Shown piece by piece: positions 46,296 to 57,112 of a stretch of 64,000 bases of DNA. How positions within the stretch are numbered: position 1 is the stretch's first letter; every line of letters starts with the position of its first letter. The stretch is from contig JAPZLL010000017.1 of NCBI GenBank assembly GCA_036250225.1, positions 248,001 to 312,000 of the forward strand. The letters run 5' to 3'. Position numbers and translations under genes: made by a program. The notes under the pieces are model-generated. The model was not told the origin of the DNA, did no database searches, and was given only the letters and a program-made list of their open reading frames with translations. Source of the stretch: Cercophora sp. LCS_1 (Eukaryota; Ascomycota; Sordariomycetes; Sordariales; Lasiosphaeriaceae).

Positions 46296-47619
46296 ATGTC
46301 GAAATATCAGCAGCTGTCGACCTTGGAATTTACATCTACCTTCTGTAGCGGACTCGGACACACGAACTTGAGCGTCTCGCCAGCGCTGGCACCACAGCCC
46401 CTTGCTACGACAGCCCAGATGGTACCCCAACACGCGCCCGAGATGTTGCCGACGAGCAGATTATCGGGCAGTCCCAACAACGTCGGGCTATACTCGAGAT
46501 ACGCCTTGGCCGGCGCGGTTTGTTGCGCCTTCACCCACGCCATCCTCACGCCCGTCGACATGTAAGACCCGTTAGCAACGACCCTTTGGGCCGGCGAGTC
46601 ATCTCCCCATTGATAATTCCCCGCAGGACGAGATGCTGACACCGTTGCGTACCATGTAGTGTCAAGACGAGGATTCAGCTCCACCCTCTCGAATACGACC
46701 GCAGTGTCTCCGGCGGGCTGCGCCAGGTCGTCACCAGAGAAGGCGCAGGGGCTCTCGTGACGGGCCTTGGGCCGACCGTTACGGGATACTTCTTGCAAGG
46801 CGGCTTCAAGTTCGGGGGTTACGAGTTCGCCAAGACGCAACTAATCGATGCGCTGGGGCCCGAGACGGCGTCTAGGAATCGCCATGCTGTATACCTGGGA
46901 TCATCGGCCGTTGCCGAAATGGCTGGGGACTTGGCGCTGTGCCCGTTTGAGGCTCTTCGCATCCGCCTAGTCTCACAGCCGGGGTTTGCGCGTGGTCTCT
47001 GGGATGGATTGCTCAGGATGATTAGGGAAGAGGGGGTGCGAGGGATGTACTCTGGGTTGGGCCCAATACTATTCAAGCAGTAAGTAGTGCTCAAACTCCC
47101 GTTTTTTTTTTTTTTTTGGGGGGGGGGGGTTCTCTTTTTCTTCCTGCAAGTGGACTGACCGCGCCAGGGTTCCATACACAATGGCGAGCTTCGTCGTGTA
47201 CGAGCATACCCTCGAGGTAGCTTACCGGTGGCTTGACAAGTCCACTATATCTAGCGCCTCAGTCACGGGGGTCAACTTGGGCTCAGGTCTCGTCGCTGGC
47301 TTTGCCGCAGCCTTTGTCTCGCAACCGGCAGATGCCATTTTAAGCAAGATCAATAAGGAGAGAGGTGAACCAGGACAAGGTACCTGTGCCCGTTTGTGGA
47401 AAATCGCGAGAGAGACGGGTCTTCGGGGCAGCTATGCTGGTTTTCGCGCTCGGCTGGTCATGGTGGGCAGTATGACTGCCATCCAGTTTGCGATCTACGG
47501 CGACGTCAAGAAGGTATGTTTTCTGTTCACCGCTCGATTTGGGTTCAAAGTCAACATAGATCGTCGACTAACAGCAGTAATAGGCTCTTGGGGCGACTGG
47601 AGGAATAGAGATCAAATAG
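46296..47619 (+). CDS. Mitochondrial phosphate carrier (MIR1/PIC2-like)
   Basis: Inner-membrane carrier that imports phosphate with protons. Exons 46296-46561, 46660-47079, 47168-47513 and 47584-47619 (introns 98, 88 and 70 nt) encode 355 residues if the first in-frame ATG is used; ATGs at 46419 or 46443 give shorter N-termini. The three mitochondrial-carrier repeats show PVDIVKTR (first splice joins it), PFEALRIR and QPADAILSKIN, and YSRYALAGAVCC and FKQVPYTMASFVVYE (second splice) are phosphate-carrier signatures. The last exon adds ALGATGGIEIK. The second intron contains a T17-G12 homopolymer pair (about 47101-47129). An alternative first exon, the ORF ending at 46292, is discussed in the findings. 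Confidence 0.86.
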
Positions 47620-48683
47620 TTGGCGGCGTTGAAGGAGCCAAAAGCTGGCGGGGATATGGAGGAGAATGTTTTTTTGGGTCCAAGTGTTCAAATTGAAGAC
47701 CCTCGCCCTCTTTAGATGGCACCGTGATGGGTACCCCGTTGTCTTCCGCTCTTCGTCACCGGTCCCACCGATGTCACCATCAACAGCCGCTTATAGGTCA
47801 TAAAGAGCCAACTCATGAACCACATCGATCAAATCCTGCTCAGTCAAGATGTATGTGCCTTTGCGCTGGTGCACCGTCATCTTTACACCTGCCCTTTTGC
47901 CGAGGCTCCCAAGAAGCCCCAGATACTCTGTAGAACCAAGTTCCACGAAAACTTTTATGCCTGCACCGTCAAACCGGTCTGCGATCCCACTGCCCTTGAG
48001 TTTGATGTGAAATTTTTAAAGCGGGGCCACCCCGGCCGAGCTGCGGTCAAAGAAGCAAGAGGCTATCATGAGACAAGGGGGTTGCAACTGCTTGATTATA
48101 TTGCTTGTGTAGTTCTGGCTTCCAGCCAGAAGTGTCTACAATGATAAGTTCAGAAAATAGACAACTCGACCTGGGTACAACGGGTTTAGAGATACTGGAA
48201 AAGGTCGAGAGCAACACTTCGGAATCCGAATACAATGATATGATTTATCAATGTGTTCACATTACAGTTTTTTTCTTTTCCTGTAGTTGGAGTGAAGAAA
48301 AGCGCGGCTAGGTGGTGGTGTAGAGGACCTAAAACTGGGTCCTCGTAATTCCACTGCCATTTTAGACCTATGGCAATTGTAGCCGAGACAGCCCAGAATT
48401 GTGACCCGTTTGCTTAGCCTGGCCTAGTCTGGCTTAGGCCAACGCGGCAACCGCTCAGTTCCGAAGAAGGAAAGGGAAATTCATGGTATCGATTTTAGGG
48501 TGGCGAACTGGCTGTTTCTCATGCCACCGTTGAGGGTAAGGTTCGGTCGCGGAGCAAGGCCGAAGCCCTCGGCGTCTGGTGTCCATTAAGTTCTGGATCA
48601 ATGGTTTCCAACGTACAATACCTATCTGTTAGTACCTATGGCTCAACTCTACCGACATAACTGGGGCCGTACTTCTTGATCTC
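47620..48683. other. Intergenic region
   Basis: A 109-codon plus ORF (47815-48144) has no domain and unclear context; it is not accepted. Nothing else is recognised. Confidence 0.4.
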
Positions 48684-49127
48684 CTAGCGTAGAAACTCAC
48701 TCATTGTGAGAGTGAGAATGGCGAAGGTTGGGACAACCGAAGGACCTCGCTCTCCAGCCTCTCCATGTTCGTTATGGCACACAAACTCTAGGATCCTGGG
48801 ACGCCCAAAGATACGGGTAACACGGCTCCCACCCCAGAGCTCACAGACGGTGTCGCTTTTTGACGAGGATAGCTCGATCTCTGCCAGCCCCTCGGGTTCC
48901 TGGGCTCGCCCGATGAATGATCGGAGCAAGCCGCTGTGGGAAACCCGGATGGCTGAGACAAATCTGGTGAGGACTCCTAGGGGCAGGATGGCAGCAGCTA
49001 AGGAGTCCAAGAAGGATGTAGACTGGCTCAAAAACTGTTTGGTCGGCTGCTCGCCAAAGAGGGTTATGATTGGGGCAATTTCGGTGGCGAGATTGTTGTA
49101 AACGTCTCCACAGTTGGGATTGCTCAA
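48684..49127 (-). pseudogene. Truncated N-terminal module of an ankyrin/STAND-type protein
   Basis: 147-codon ORF. Its start MSNPNCGDVYNNLATEIAPI and the following FLSQSTSFLDSLAAAILPLGVLTRFVSAIRVS and SFIGRAQE...AEIELLSS-like segments match, from memory, the opening module of large fungal proteins that usually continue into membrane helices or ankyrin repeats. Here the frame ends at 48684, shortly after FGRPRILEFVCH, which in homologues is followed by hundreds more residues. No continuation was found on the minus strand down to 47700. A short real protein cannot be excluded, but truncation is the simpler reading. It sits beside the broken receptor cluster. Confidence 0.5.
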
Positions 49128-49658
49128 TTCAGGGACTGATTTGGGGAGGGGGGGTGGTGTGATGTGTCGAACAACAGCACAGCAGAATGATGATAATAGT
49201 GATCGATAAAGAGCTATCTAGAGGGCTGAGGAGTAGACAGCTCCTATATATATATAGGTGGGTAGCTTCATTAGGGAGGCTAGAGAGGCCTAAGAGCCCC
49301 ATCGGCCCCTAACAGTGGGCCAGCGGGGTGTGACGTAGTCTGACATAATGCCTGGAATCTCAAGTCCGCAACTCCACATGCGGCTGTGTCCCACGCCACC
49401 ACCTCTCCCGCGTTTTCGTGCCAGCCCTCTCCCATCTGCCCAGTTTGAAGCACACTCCCTGAAGAAAGGCGTCTCACGCTTGCCTGATAACAGTTAGGCA
49501 AGGTAAACTGCGTACAGAGAACGTCATGCCGCCGTTATCATGCACAGCGGATAGCCTGGCCCGATCAGCCGACAAAAGCCCAGTCTTTCTTTCGCGGGAT
49601 TTCCCCGGTCTCTACTTCGACAACAACCTCCTCACTGCGGCGTCGAGGTCAATTCTCA
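49128..49658. other. Intergenic region
   Basis: Contains a TATATATATA stretch at about 49245-49256 upstream of the minus-strand ORF and the promoter of the gene at 49659. No gene seen. Confidence 0.45.
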
Positions 49659-51079
49659 ATGAGCCTCCCACTCAGCGCCACCGACTTTTTCTTGCTCGCC
49701 AAGTACTGCCTCGACCTTGGCGAGCGAATCCAGAACTTGGGCGACGAGCACAAGCACCTCAAGGCCCGGGCCAAAGTGCTATCGCTTGCTTTCGGCCAGC
49801 TGCACCAGGTCCTGCTCAAGTTTAAAAACGTCCCAAAGGAATACCAGGATATCTTTGCCGAACTGCGCGAGAGCTGCTACCTGAGCTTGTGCCAGATCGA
49901 GCCGACACTCGAGGATTTCGAGAAGCTGAAGGCAGGGAACGTCGTCAAGAGGAGCGCGAGGAAATTGGCCATGGCGGTGAAGAACTCGACCAGCGACTTG
50001 AAGCAGGAGCTGCGGGACCAGTTTGTCATCTTGTCTTTGATGGTGCTCCGATTAAACCAGTGAGTCCAGTACCTTGCGCATTCCGTGTCCCTGACTTGTA
50101 GTCACCCAATTGACAATCTCGTGCGATTGAAGAATGTACGACAGTGTCGTCCGCCAGAGAGAGCATGCCGTCGTAGTTGGCATGATCACAGAATTGAGAT
50201 CAGACCTGGCCCGGTCTCGAATTGACCCTCCCGCGTCGAGGAGAATCTCTGTCAAAACCGATGCCATCAAGCAGGCCTCTGCTCGATTGATGCAGCTTGC
50301 TCCCAATGAGCTTGGGGCTGAGATCCGAGCTACGTTTGATGATTTCATGTACGTTGCCAACTCGGACCGTTTAAACATCATTTGACTGACACTTCGTTTC
50401 TCACTTCGTTAGCTCGCACCACGAATGGATTCAAGGCAAAGTTACACTGGGCTCAACAGTGACGGAAAGCGGACGGCCTGGTCCGGTAGGAGCCCCAGGG
50501 AGAAGAAGTCTACCACCACCACCTCCAGCCATCAGGGTCTTCGAGTTGAGCGACAGCAGCTCAGATAAGTCTATTGGGGCTTCTTCAAGCCAAGAGAAGC
50601 GAAAGAAGCAATTTCTGCGAGAATGGGAAGGAAAAACGCAGAAAGGGCGCGAAGAGGGGAAGCAAAGGCGAGAACGAGATGTTGAAAAGAAGGAGCGCGA
50701 AGAGCGGAAGCAAAAGGAACGCAGGGCGAAGAAGGAGGGAGAGAAAAGACAAAAACAATAAGAGGTACAGAAGATATGGAAGCTGGGGACGAAAAAGCGC
50801 AGAAAGAGGGAGAAGGAGCAACTTATGCAGAAGGAACAGGAAGAGCGGGAAAAGGAGCTGAAAAGGAAGAGGGGGGATGCAGAAGTTGCTACGACCACGG
50901 CAAAGGCAGGTGTTAATCCTTTCGTTGGGGTTATCATAATTTTTGGCTGTCTGGTGATCGGCTTTTTGGCCATCGTTTTCGGAATCTCCCCATTGTGGCA
51001 AGGGAGCGAGTATCTGAAGACACAGGTTGGACGGCTCATTTCTGCCTCAGGCCTGGCGGGCACTGCTCGAGGAAGTTGA
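49659..51079 (+). pseudogene. Helical/coiled-coil membrane-anchored protein gene with in-frame stop
   Basis: Exons 49659-50059, 50133-50348 and 50413 onward (introns 73 and 64 nt) give one frame. The N-terminal ~200 residues are helical (SATDFFLLAKYCLDLGERIQ, AELRESCYLSLCQIEPTLED), similar in style to the helical N-domains found next to fungal STAND proteins. A highly charged Glu/Lys/Arg coiled coil follows. The frame meets TAA at 50759-50761 but then continues, without any shift, for another 105 codons: more coiled coil and a transmembrane helix (FVGVIIIFGCLVIGFLAIVFG) ending at 51079. No splice donor is available to remove the stop. Either the gene is broken or a shorter, non-anchored product is made. 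Confidence 0.6.
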
Positions 51080-51515
51080 GTGGGCACGAGGGAACTGGGT
51101 AAAAATGAAAGACGGCAGCACGTGTATTCACTTGGTCTTGGATCCTGAGGAGTTTCATGGGCTTCTAATTACTACACTGTGTACCTCTTAGCTACATAGA
51201 ATAGCCAGCTACCATTGAGTTGCATCTCCATTTGAACTTGTTGAAAACCGTCCCAGATTCTAATCACTCCCCTCTCGCTGTTCGGGGCTGCTGACAAAAT
51301 ACTCGTCAAACTAGGCCTCAATGGACACACCCCTCAGCTGACAAGCCATAGAGATCGGCTAGCTGTTTAGCACGCCACTTGTAGTTCTTTGACTTGGGCC
51401 ATTCAATGTGTTCGAAGATCTAGGCTGACCTTCTGTCGGTGGACCCGCGTCCGAGGGAGTCAACCCCGTATTACCACCTTCCGAAGGCTTGGAAATACCG
51501 AGAACAACCGGCCCA
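51080..51515. other. Intergenic region
   Basis: 3' flanks of two convergent genes (49659-51079 plus, 51516-53055 minus). Nothing recognised. Confidence 0.5.
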
Positions 51516-53055
51516 TTAACGCCAAGCTCCACATTCAGCTGAACGTCGACCCAGTCGGGATATTGCTACATTGTTCCAGTTAGCGATGGTGTATTCCTTT
51601 CTCCTTATCTTTCGAAAAACTCTTGGCTTTACCTTTGCAAGCGCTAAAAGTATTATCTTCTTCAAGAGTTGAGACGCGCTGACGCAGCCAATGATGAAAG
51701 GAATCAACTGTCCTGTTGAATCGATAGTGTTCACGCCTTCAATATTGTTCCATCGAATAGTCAGCTCGATGCTGATGATGAACCAGGCTATGCTGAGGAA
51801 GGTGTACGCATTGAATAGGAATGACAGCTTTCGACGGTACGACGATTCACCTGGGCTGTCCACGGTCATGTCAGTTTTGCCACACGGTTCTGAGGGATTT
51901 TGAATTTTCTCACCCTATACTCTGCCAATTGTCTCGCATGGTCTCTGCTCTGCTCAAAGCCGGCCTAGTTTCCTGAGGCTCCTGGATTTTTGGCTTTCCC
52001 ATCCCCAGCGAGACGAACACTTTGAGTAGGTCTGTAAACCGGATTGCGTCTCTGGTAGGCTTCGTGGACATCAGTTCCAAAAAGTCCAATGACGACTTGA
52101 GAGCCTGTACGGCAATGATCCCGGCTGGGAATAGCGAGGAGTAGAGTTTAAACGCTTCCATCACCGGGAGAGAGTTTACTCGCAACACTTGGTTGATTCA
52201 ATTCAGTGCTGTGCCGTGAATGCCGGGCGACTTGGGGTTAACGTGGTACATGACGTCTCGAACCAGAAGTTGAAAGCCGTAAAAGAGGATTCGCCAGGTG
52301 AGAATGGTCAATGCGTAAATCGGCGGGCCTACCACGATCAGCATAACGATAGCTGTCGCGTATCCCAGCTTGACTATGGGTCCTTCCAGGAGCTGTTTCG
52401 AAAACATGAATACCAGAGGGGTTTCACAGTCCAGTCGTGATAGCTTTCCAGTAGGAACTGTGAGCTCAAGCCAATAAGCCAAGTTGAACCCAGCAATGAG
52501 ACCAAGGGTGGTGGTCCTCCAGACGACGCCCGACCAGGTGAGTCCTGGAAATTTGAGGGCCGACAGGAGGTTGACTGGGATGTTTTCGATTGATAAGGCG
52601 GACGAAGTTGACGATGATCTGAATTTGTAGGCGGCTGAGACTCGAACGAGTATGTCTGATACCTGTAACTGTAACCGCCACCCTAAGTTTGTTGAACCGT
52701 TGGAACTCCGCCCATGCGGTTGGCCGATATTCTCTTCAGCTTGTTGCTGATTTCGCTTTCTTTGTTTGTAGTTCTCCTCCGCCCCGAGACGGTCCTTCTT
52801 CCATTCTTCTTTTGCTCTTTTCAACCCTCTTTCGACCCTGGCCGGGGTCATGAGCCAAATACGGATACCAAAAGAACTGAGCGTCGTTATGGGGAACCCC
52901 AAAAGCATTTGCAGCATGATGCACAGCAAGACCCAGAGGGGAGACGTCGGCAAATGGGCGAAGCCTTGGTCTTTGGGCTGGAAAGAACAGCGAAGGAAGC
53001 GAAAATGAAAGAGCGCCTGGGAAAGTTGCCGACTACTGTTCATAGATGTTAGCAA
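51516..53055 (-). pseudogene. Polytopic membrane protein gene with in-frame stop
   Basis: Reading from 53055 downward, one frame continues to 51914, then a 59-nt intron (51913-51855, GTGAGA...GGACAG), then 51854-51516. It encodes at least six hydrophobic segments, among them LLCIMLQMLLGFPITTLSSF, LGYATAIVMLIVVGPPIYAL, AYTFLSIAWFIISIELTI and GQLIPFIIGCVSASQLLKK. The segment NNIEGVNTIDSTGQLIPFIIG resembles a motif found in uncharacterised fungal membrane proteins. At 52198-52200 the frame is stopped by TGA, and the same frame stays open and coding-like on both sides. I could not find GT-AG sites in matching phase to splice it out. The 5' end overlaps the divergent receptor gene by a few bases. 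Confidence 0.6.
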
Positions 53056-55715
53056 ACCCTGTCAAGGAGACAGAGGCATGCCGCAAAGGCATCCACCGCT
53101 TCATGTTGATGATGGATTGGTACTGGACTCTGTCGAGTCCGTTGCTTGAAGAACTGCGAGGTGGATGCCACGATCTCTCGCAGCTCGGGCAGCAGCTAGA
53201 GGTACAGATCGTTGATCTCTACAAGACCGTCCTGTTGTACCAGATCAACGCCGTATGCTCTTTTTATCGCAGACGCGGCCTGGCATTTCTTCGGGACCTC
53301 GTCAAGCTTGATGACTGGGATGGCACCACAAAGGAGGCACTCGACGCGGAGACACGTGTGGCAGAGTCCTTCAAGACATTCATCTCCCTCCAAACAAGTC
53401 TTCATCTTGCAACCCTCGTCGACGGATGAAACACGGAGAAGGACAACGAGTGTTTGAGGGATCTTCGGTCAACCGACCCAAGACTCGATAAAGTCCGAAT
53501 CGAGCAGACCAAGGGCGGCCTCTTGGTTGGATCTTACGCCTGGATCCTGGGAAACGAGAGGTTCCAACATTGGCGGGATCAGCCTCAGCAGCGCCTTCTG
53601 CGGATCAAAGGTGATCTAGGAAAAGGAAAGACTATGTTGCTGTGTGGCGTGATTGACGAGTTGCGACGCACGACGGTCACCGGGACGAGTGAGGCTCGCC
53701 TTGCCTTTTTCTTCTGCCAGGCCAACGACATTCGCATCAACACTGCGACCGCGATCCTGCGCGGGCTGATTTACCTCCTGGTTGAGCAAGTCCCTTCTCT
53801 CCTATCGTACGTCCGAAAAAAGTATGACCGCGCCGGCAAGGCTCTGTTCACGGATGCGAATTGCTGGTATTTTTTATCAGAACTCTCCGAAGCCATGCTG
53901 CTAGACCCAAGTCTCAAGACCACCTACCTCATTGTTGACGCTGTGGACGAGTGTACGACCGCTCTTTCGGATCTCCTTGACTTCTTCGTCCGCACCTCGT
54001 CTTTACCCCTCGGGGTCAAGTGGCTCATCTCAAGCCGTGGCGATATCCTGGTTGAACGAAAGCTTCAGGGCATCCAGGACCAAGCAAAGTTGAGTCTCGA
54101 GCTAAAGGAAACGGCCAGCCAAGTGGCAAATGCTGTCGAGTCGTACATCGACGACAAGCTCCCCACCATTCACTCGCTTCGGAACAACACCCATGCACAA
54201 AGGCTAGTTGGCGACATCTTGCGCAAGAAGGCAAACGGAACTTTCCTCTGGGTCTCTCTCGTCATTCAGGAACTGGAATGCCCTGAGGTCTGGGATCCGC
54301 TGTCAGTGCTCGACGAAGTCCCCTCTGGTCTCCACGAACTTTATGACCGCATGATTAAGAAGCTACCAGCGAAGAGCAAAGAGGTCTGCCGGCAGATACT
54401 TGCGTGCACGGCGCTGGCATATCGGCCTCTCTTTCTCGCGAAATCGGCGCCCTTCTTTTTCCGCCCATACAAGGCCCAGTCAATGCTGTAAAGAGCCTTG
54501 TGACTATGTGTGGATCTTTCCTCACCATTCGAGAGGAGCAGGTCTACCTGGTTCATCAATCAGCCGGAGAGTTTCTTGTCAACCCTTCGACCTGTCTGCT
54601 TGACTCAACAATCACGAGTGCTCACCGCAGGATCTTTCTTCGATCGCTACAGGTGTTAGCATCAGTCCTTGGTCGGGATATGTGCCAGCTGGGTATACCT
54701 GGGGCTTCTATCGACGAAGTGAAGGCTCCACAACAAAAATCTCTCGTTTCATCTAGGTATGCCGTGTTTTTCTGGCCGTTTCACCTACGAGAATCTATCC
54801 CCGATGACACAAGCAAGCCAATTGAGCTGGACTCTCAGCTTCAGGGCGGCGGTATTGTCCACACCTTCATCAAGGACAAGTTTCTCTACTGGTTGGAGGC
54901 ATTGAGCCTTCATCGCTCGGTCTATTTAGCCCTGATTGCGGTGAAAACCGTAAGGCGACTAGCCGTATGTATAAATCCCTGCCCCCATCCTGTTAAGAAT
55001 GCATGTTAATGGCCTCTTTCCCTCAGAATCCAGAAACAAGCCCCGATTTGTCGAAGCTTCTCTACGAAGCAGAAAGATTCACCCTGTTCCATCAGTCAGT
55101 TATTGAGGCATATCCCCTCCAGATCTACACGGCAGCGCTTGTCTTCAGCCCTAAGCGTAGTTTGATACGGAATCTCTTCGCTCATGAGCAGCATAAGTGG
55201 GTGCAGCGAAGCCCTGATGTCCAGGATGAGTGGAATGCATGGATCTCGACACTCGTGGGTCACTCACTTTCGATAACCGAGGTTGTTTTCTCTCCCACTG
55301 GTAAGTTGATGGCCTCCGGAAGCAGGGATGGTGCAATAAGGCTCTGGCATGTCGAAACAAGTCGATGTGTACACATACTGCCTGGCCACCGCTTTTCTAC
55401 ACTTCTCTTGTCATTCTCCAGCGATGAGAAGACGCTAGTATCAGTCGACGTTACCAAGATGCTCAAAGTCTGGGACTTGATGTCGAGTTCGCGCCTGGCA
55501 GCGAGCGTGAAACCCTCTACCTTCAGCAAGGGTAATATTGTGGTATCGCCATCGTGTCGCCATGCTGCATTCCTCACAACGTCGGGTATTGAGATCCAGA
55601 ATTTGGACGGTCGCAATCTTGCCCCCAGGGTTGCCGGCGAGGGATTGAATCCCACATCCTGCGCCTTTACATCGGACGATGACTTGGCCACCACCACTGA
55701 AAACGGAATCGCTGT

Positions 55716-55741
55716 CTACAATCTCACACTACAATCTCACC
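55716..55741 (+). repeat. 13-nt tandem duplication inside the WD40 region
   Basis: CTACAATCTCACA (55716-55728) is followed directly by CTACAATCTCACC (55729-55741), identical except for the last base. The unit is not a multiple of three and it sits exactly where the reading frame changes. Confidence 0.9.
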
Positions 55742-56971
55742 ACGATGGGGGTTAAATGGAAATTTCAGGCCCAAAACCCGAGGTCACTGACATCATCACG
55801 ATTTAGCCGTAAATTGGCTTGGTTGACGAATGAAAACGCCATGCTCTGTGATACTGTCACCGGCACATCGTTGAGAATGTCACTGGACATTCAACACTCT
55901 CTGGATCACCTTATTGTATCCTTGGATGGCAGCTATCTTCTCGGTACCGGTAAAGTCTGTAAGTCGATTATGTGGGACACGAATACCGGCCAACGTATAG
56001 TGGAAGCAACGCACAGCGAAATCAACATGGCGCCTCTTGAGAATACTATGGCCCGAGAAGAGCAAAATTTGAACCATTCCAATGGAGACTTCGCAGGATC
56101 AACCGCCCGTTACACCTGGCTGGAGGGATTGTCCCGAGTGTCGGGAAACCACCAGGGCGAGGTGTTCTGTCTATCACCCAGCTCCTTCACAGCAGCTTCA
56201 TTCTCCTACACAGAACCGGACATCAAACTATGGGAAATTTCGCCTTTTGAGACGACAGAACCTGGTAGGAAGATCTCAGCGCGTACTAAGAGACGATTTC
56301 TTGCCATCTCGCCAACGGGAACGCAATTTGCCGCACCCATACTCGGTCTGGATCATATTCACGTGTGGAATGTGAGTGAGCACGCTGGCAAAGGCTTTTC
56401 ACCGCACTTCATCATCGATTACTCAGGGGAAGCGATCGAAACTCTACGGTTTAGCAACACCGGCAAGCACCTTTGCTTACTAACATCACGATACTACCGG
56501 CTATGGGACGCAACAGCGGGCGACCTGATTCTGAAAGGAGGTGTTAGCCTGTTGCAAACCAAGATTATCCTTTCTCACGATTGGGGGTTGCTCGCGGCAA
56601 CCTGCCACTCTCTGGAATCCGGGGCCGTTGAGATTTGGGACACTGCTACCAAGAAAGTAGTCGCGTCGTTGGAGAGCGATCCTGTCATTCCCAGGGCATT
56701 GGCTTTCTCACACAACACTGAATACCTCGCTGTAGGGTTTGAAGACCACGTCGACATCTGGGATCTGACTTCTTTCACCATATCCAAGACTCTCAGAGTC
56801 ACCAGACCAGTGGCTTCTTTGCAACCATGGGCAACGCCTGAGGATGTTATTGTCTTCTCCCCGGACGGGAGTAAGCTCGCCATGGTCGTCTCGGGCAACT
56901 GCATCAATATATGGGATGTCGCAACAGGAGGATGCACGCACAACCTCTGCGCATCGCTCGATGAACAACCC

Positions 56972-56973
<2 letters not shown>

Positions 56974-57051
<78 letters not shown>

Positions 57052-57112
57052 NNNNNNNNAACCCGTGCCCCTCGCTGTATCAACACCACCCCCCCCCCCC
57101 CCCCCCCCCCCC
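56974..57112. other. Homopolymer and N-gap, probable assembly artefact
   Basis: A run of 78 G (56974-57051), eight N (57052-57059), 29 ordinary bases and a run of 24 C (57089-57112) interrupt the WD40 coding region. Poly-G is the usual false call of two-colour sequencers, and poly-C is the same on the other strand. Confidence 0.9.

Noticed and set aside
47815..48144. 109-codon plus-strand ORF
   Set aside because: No family resemblance and no supporting context.
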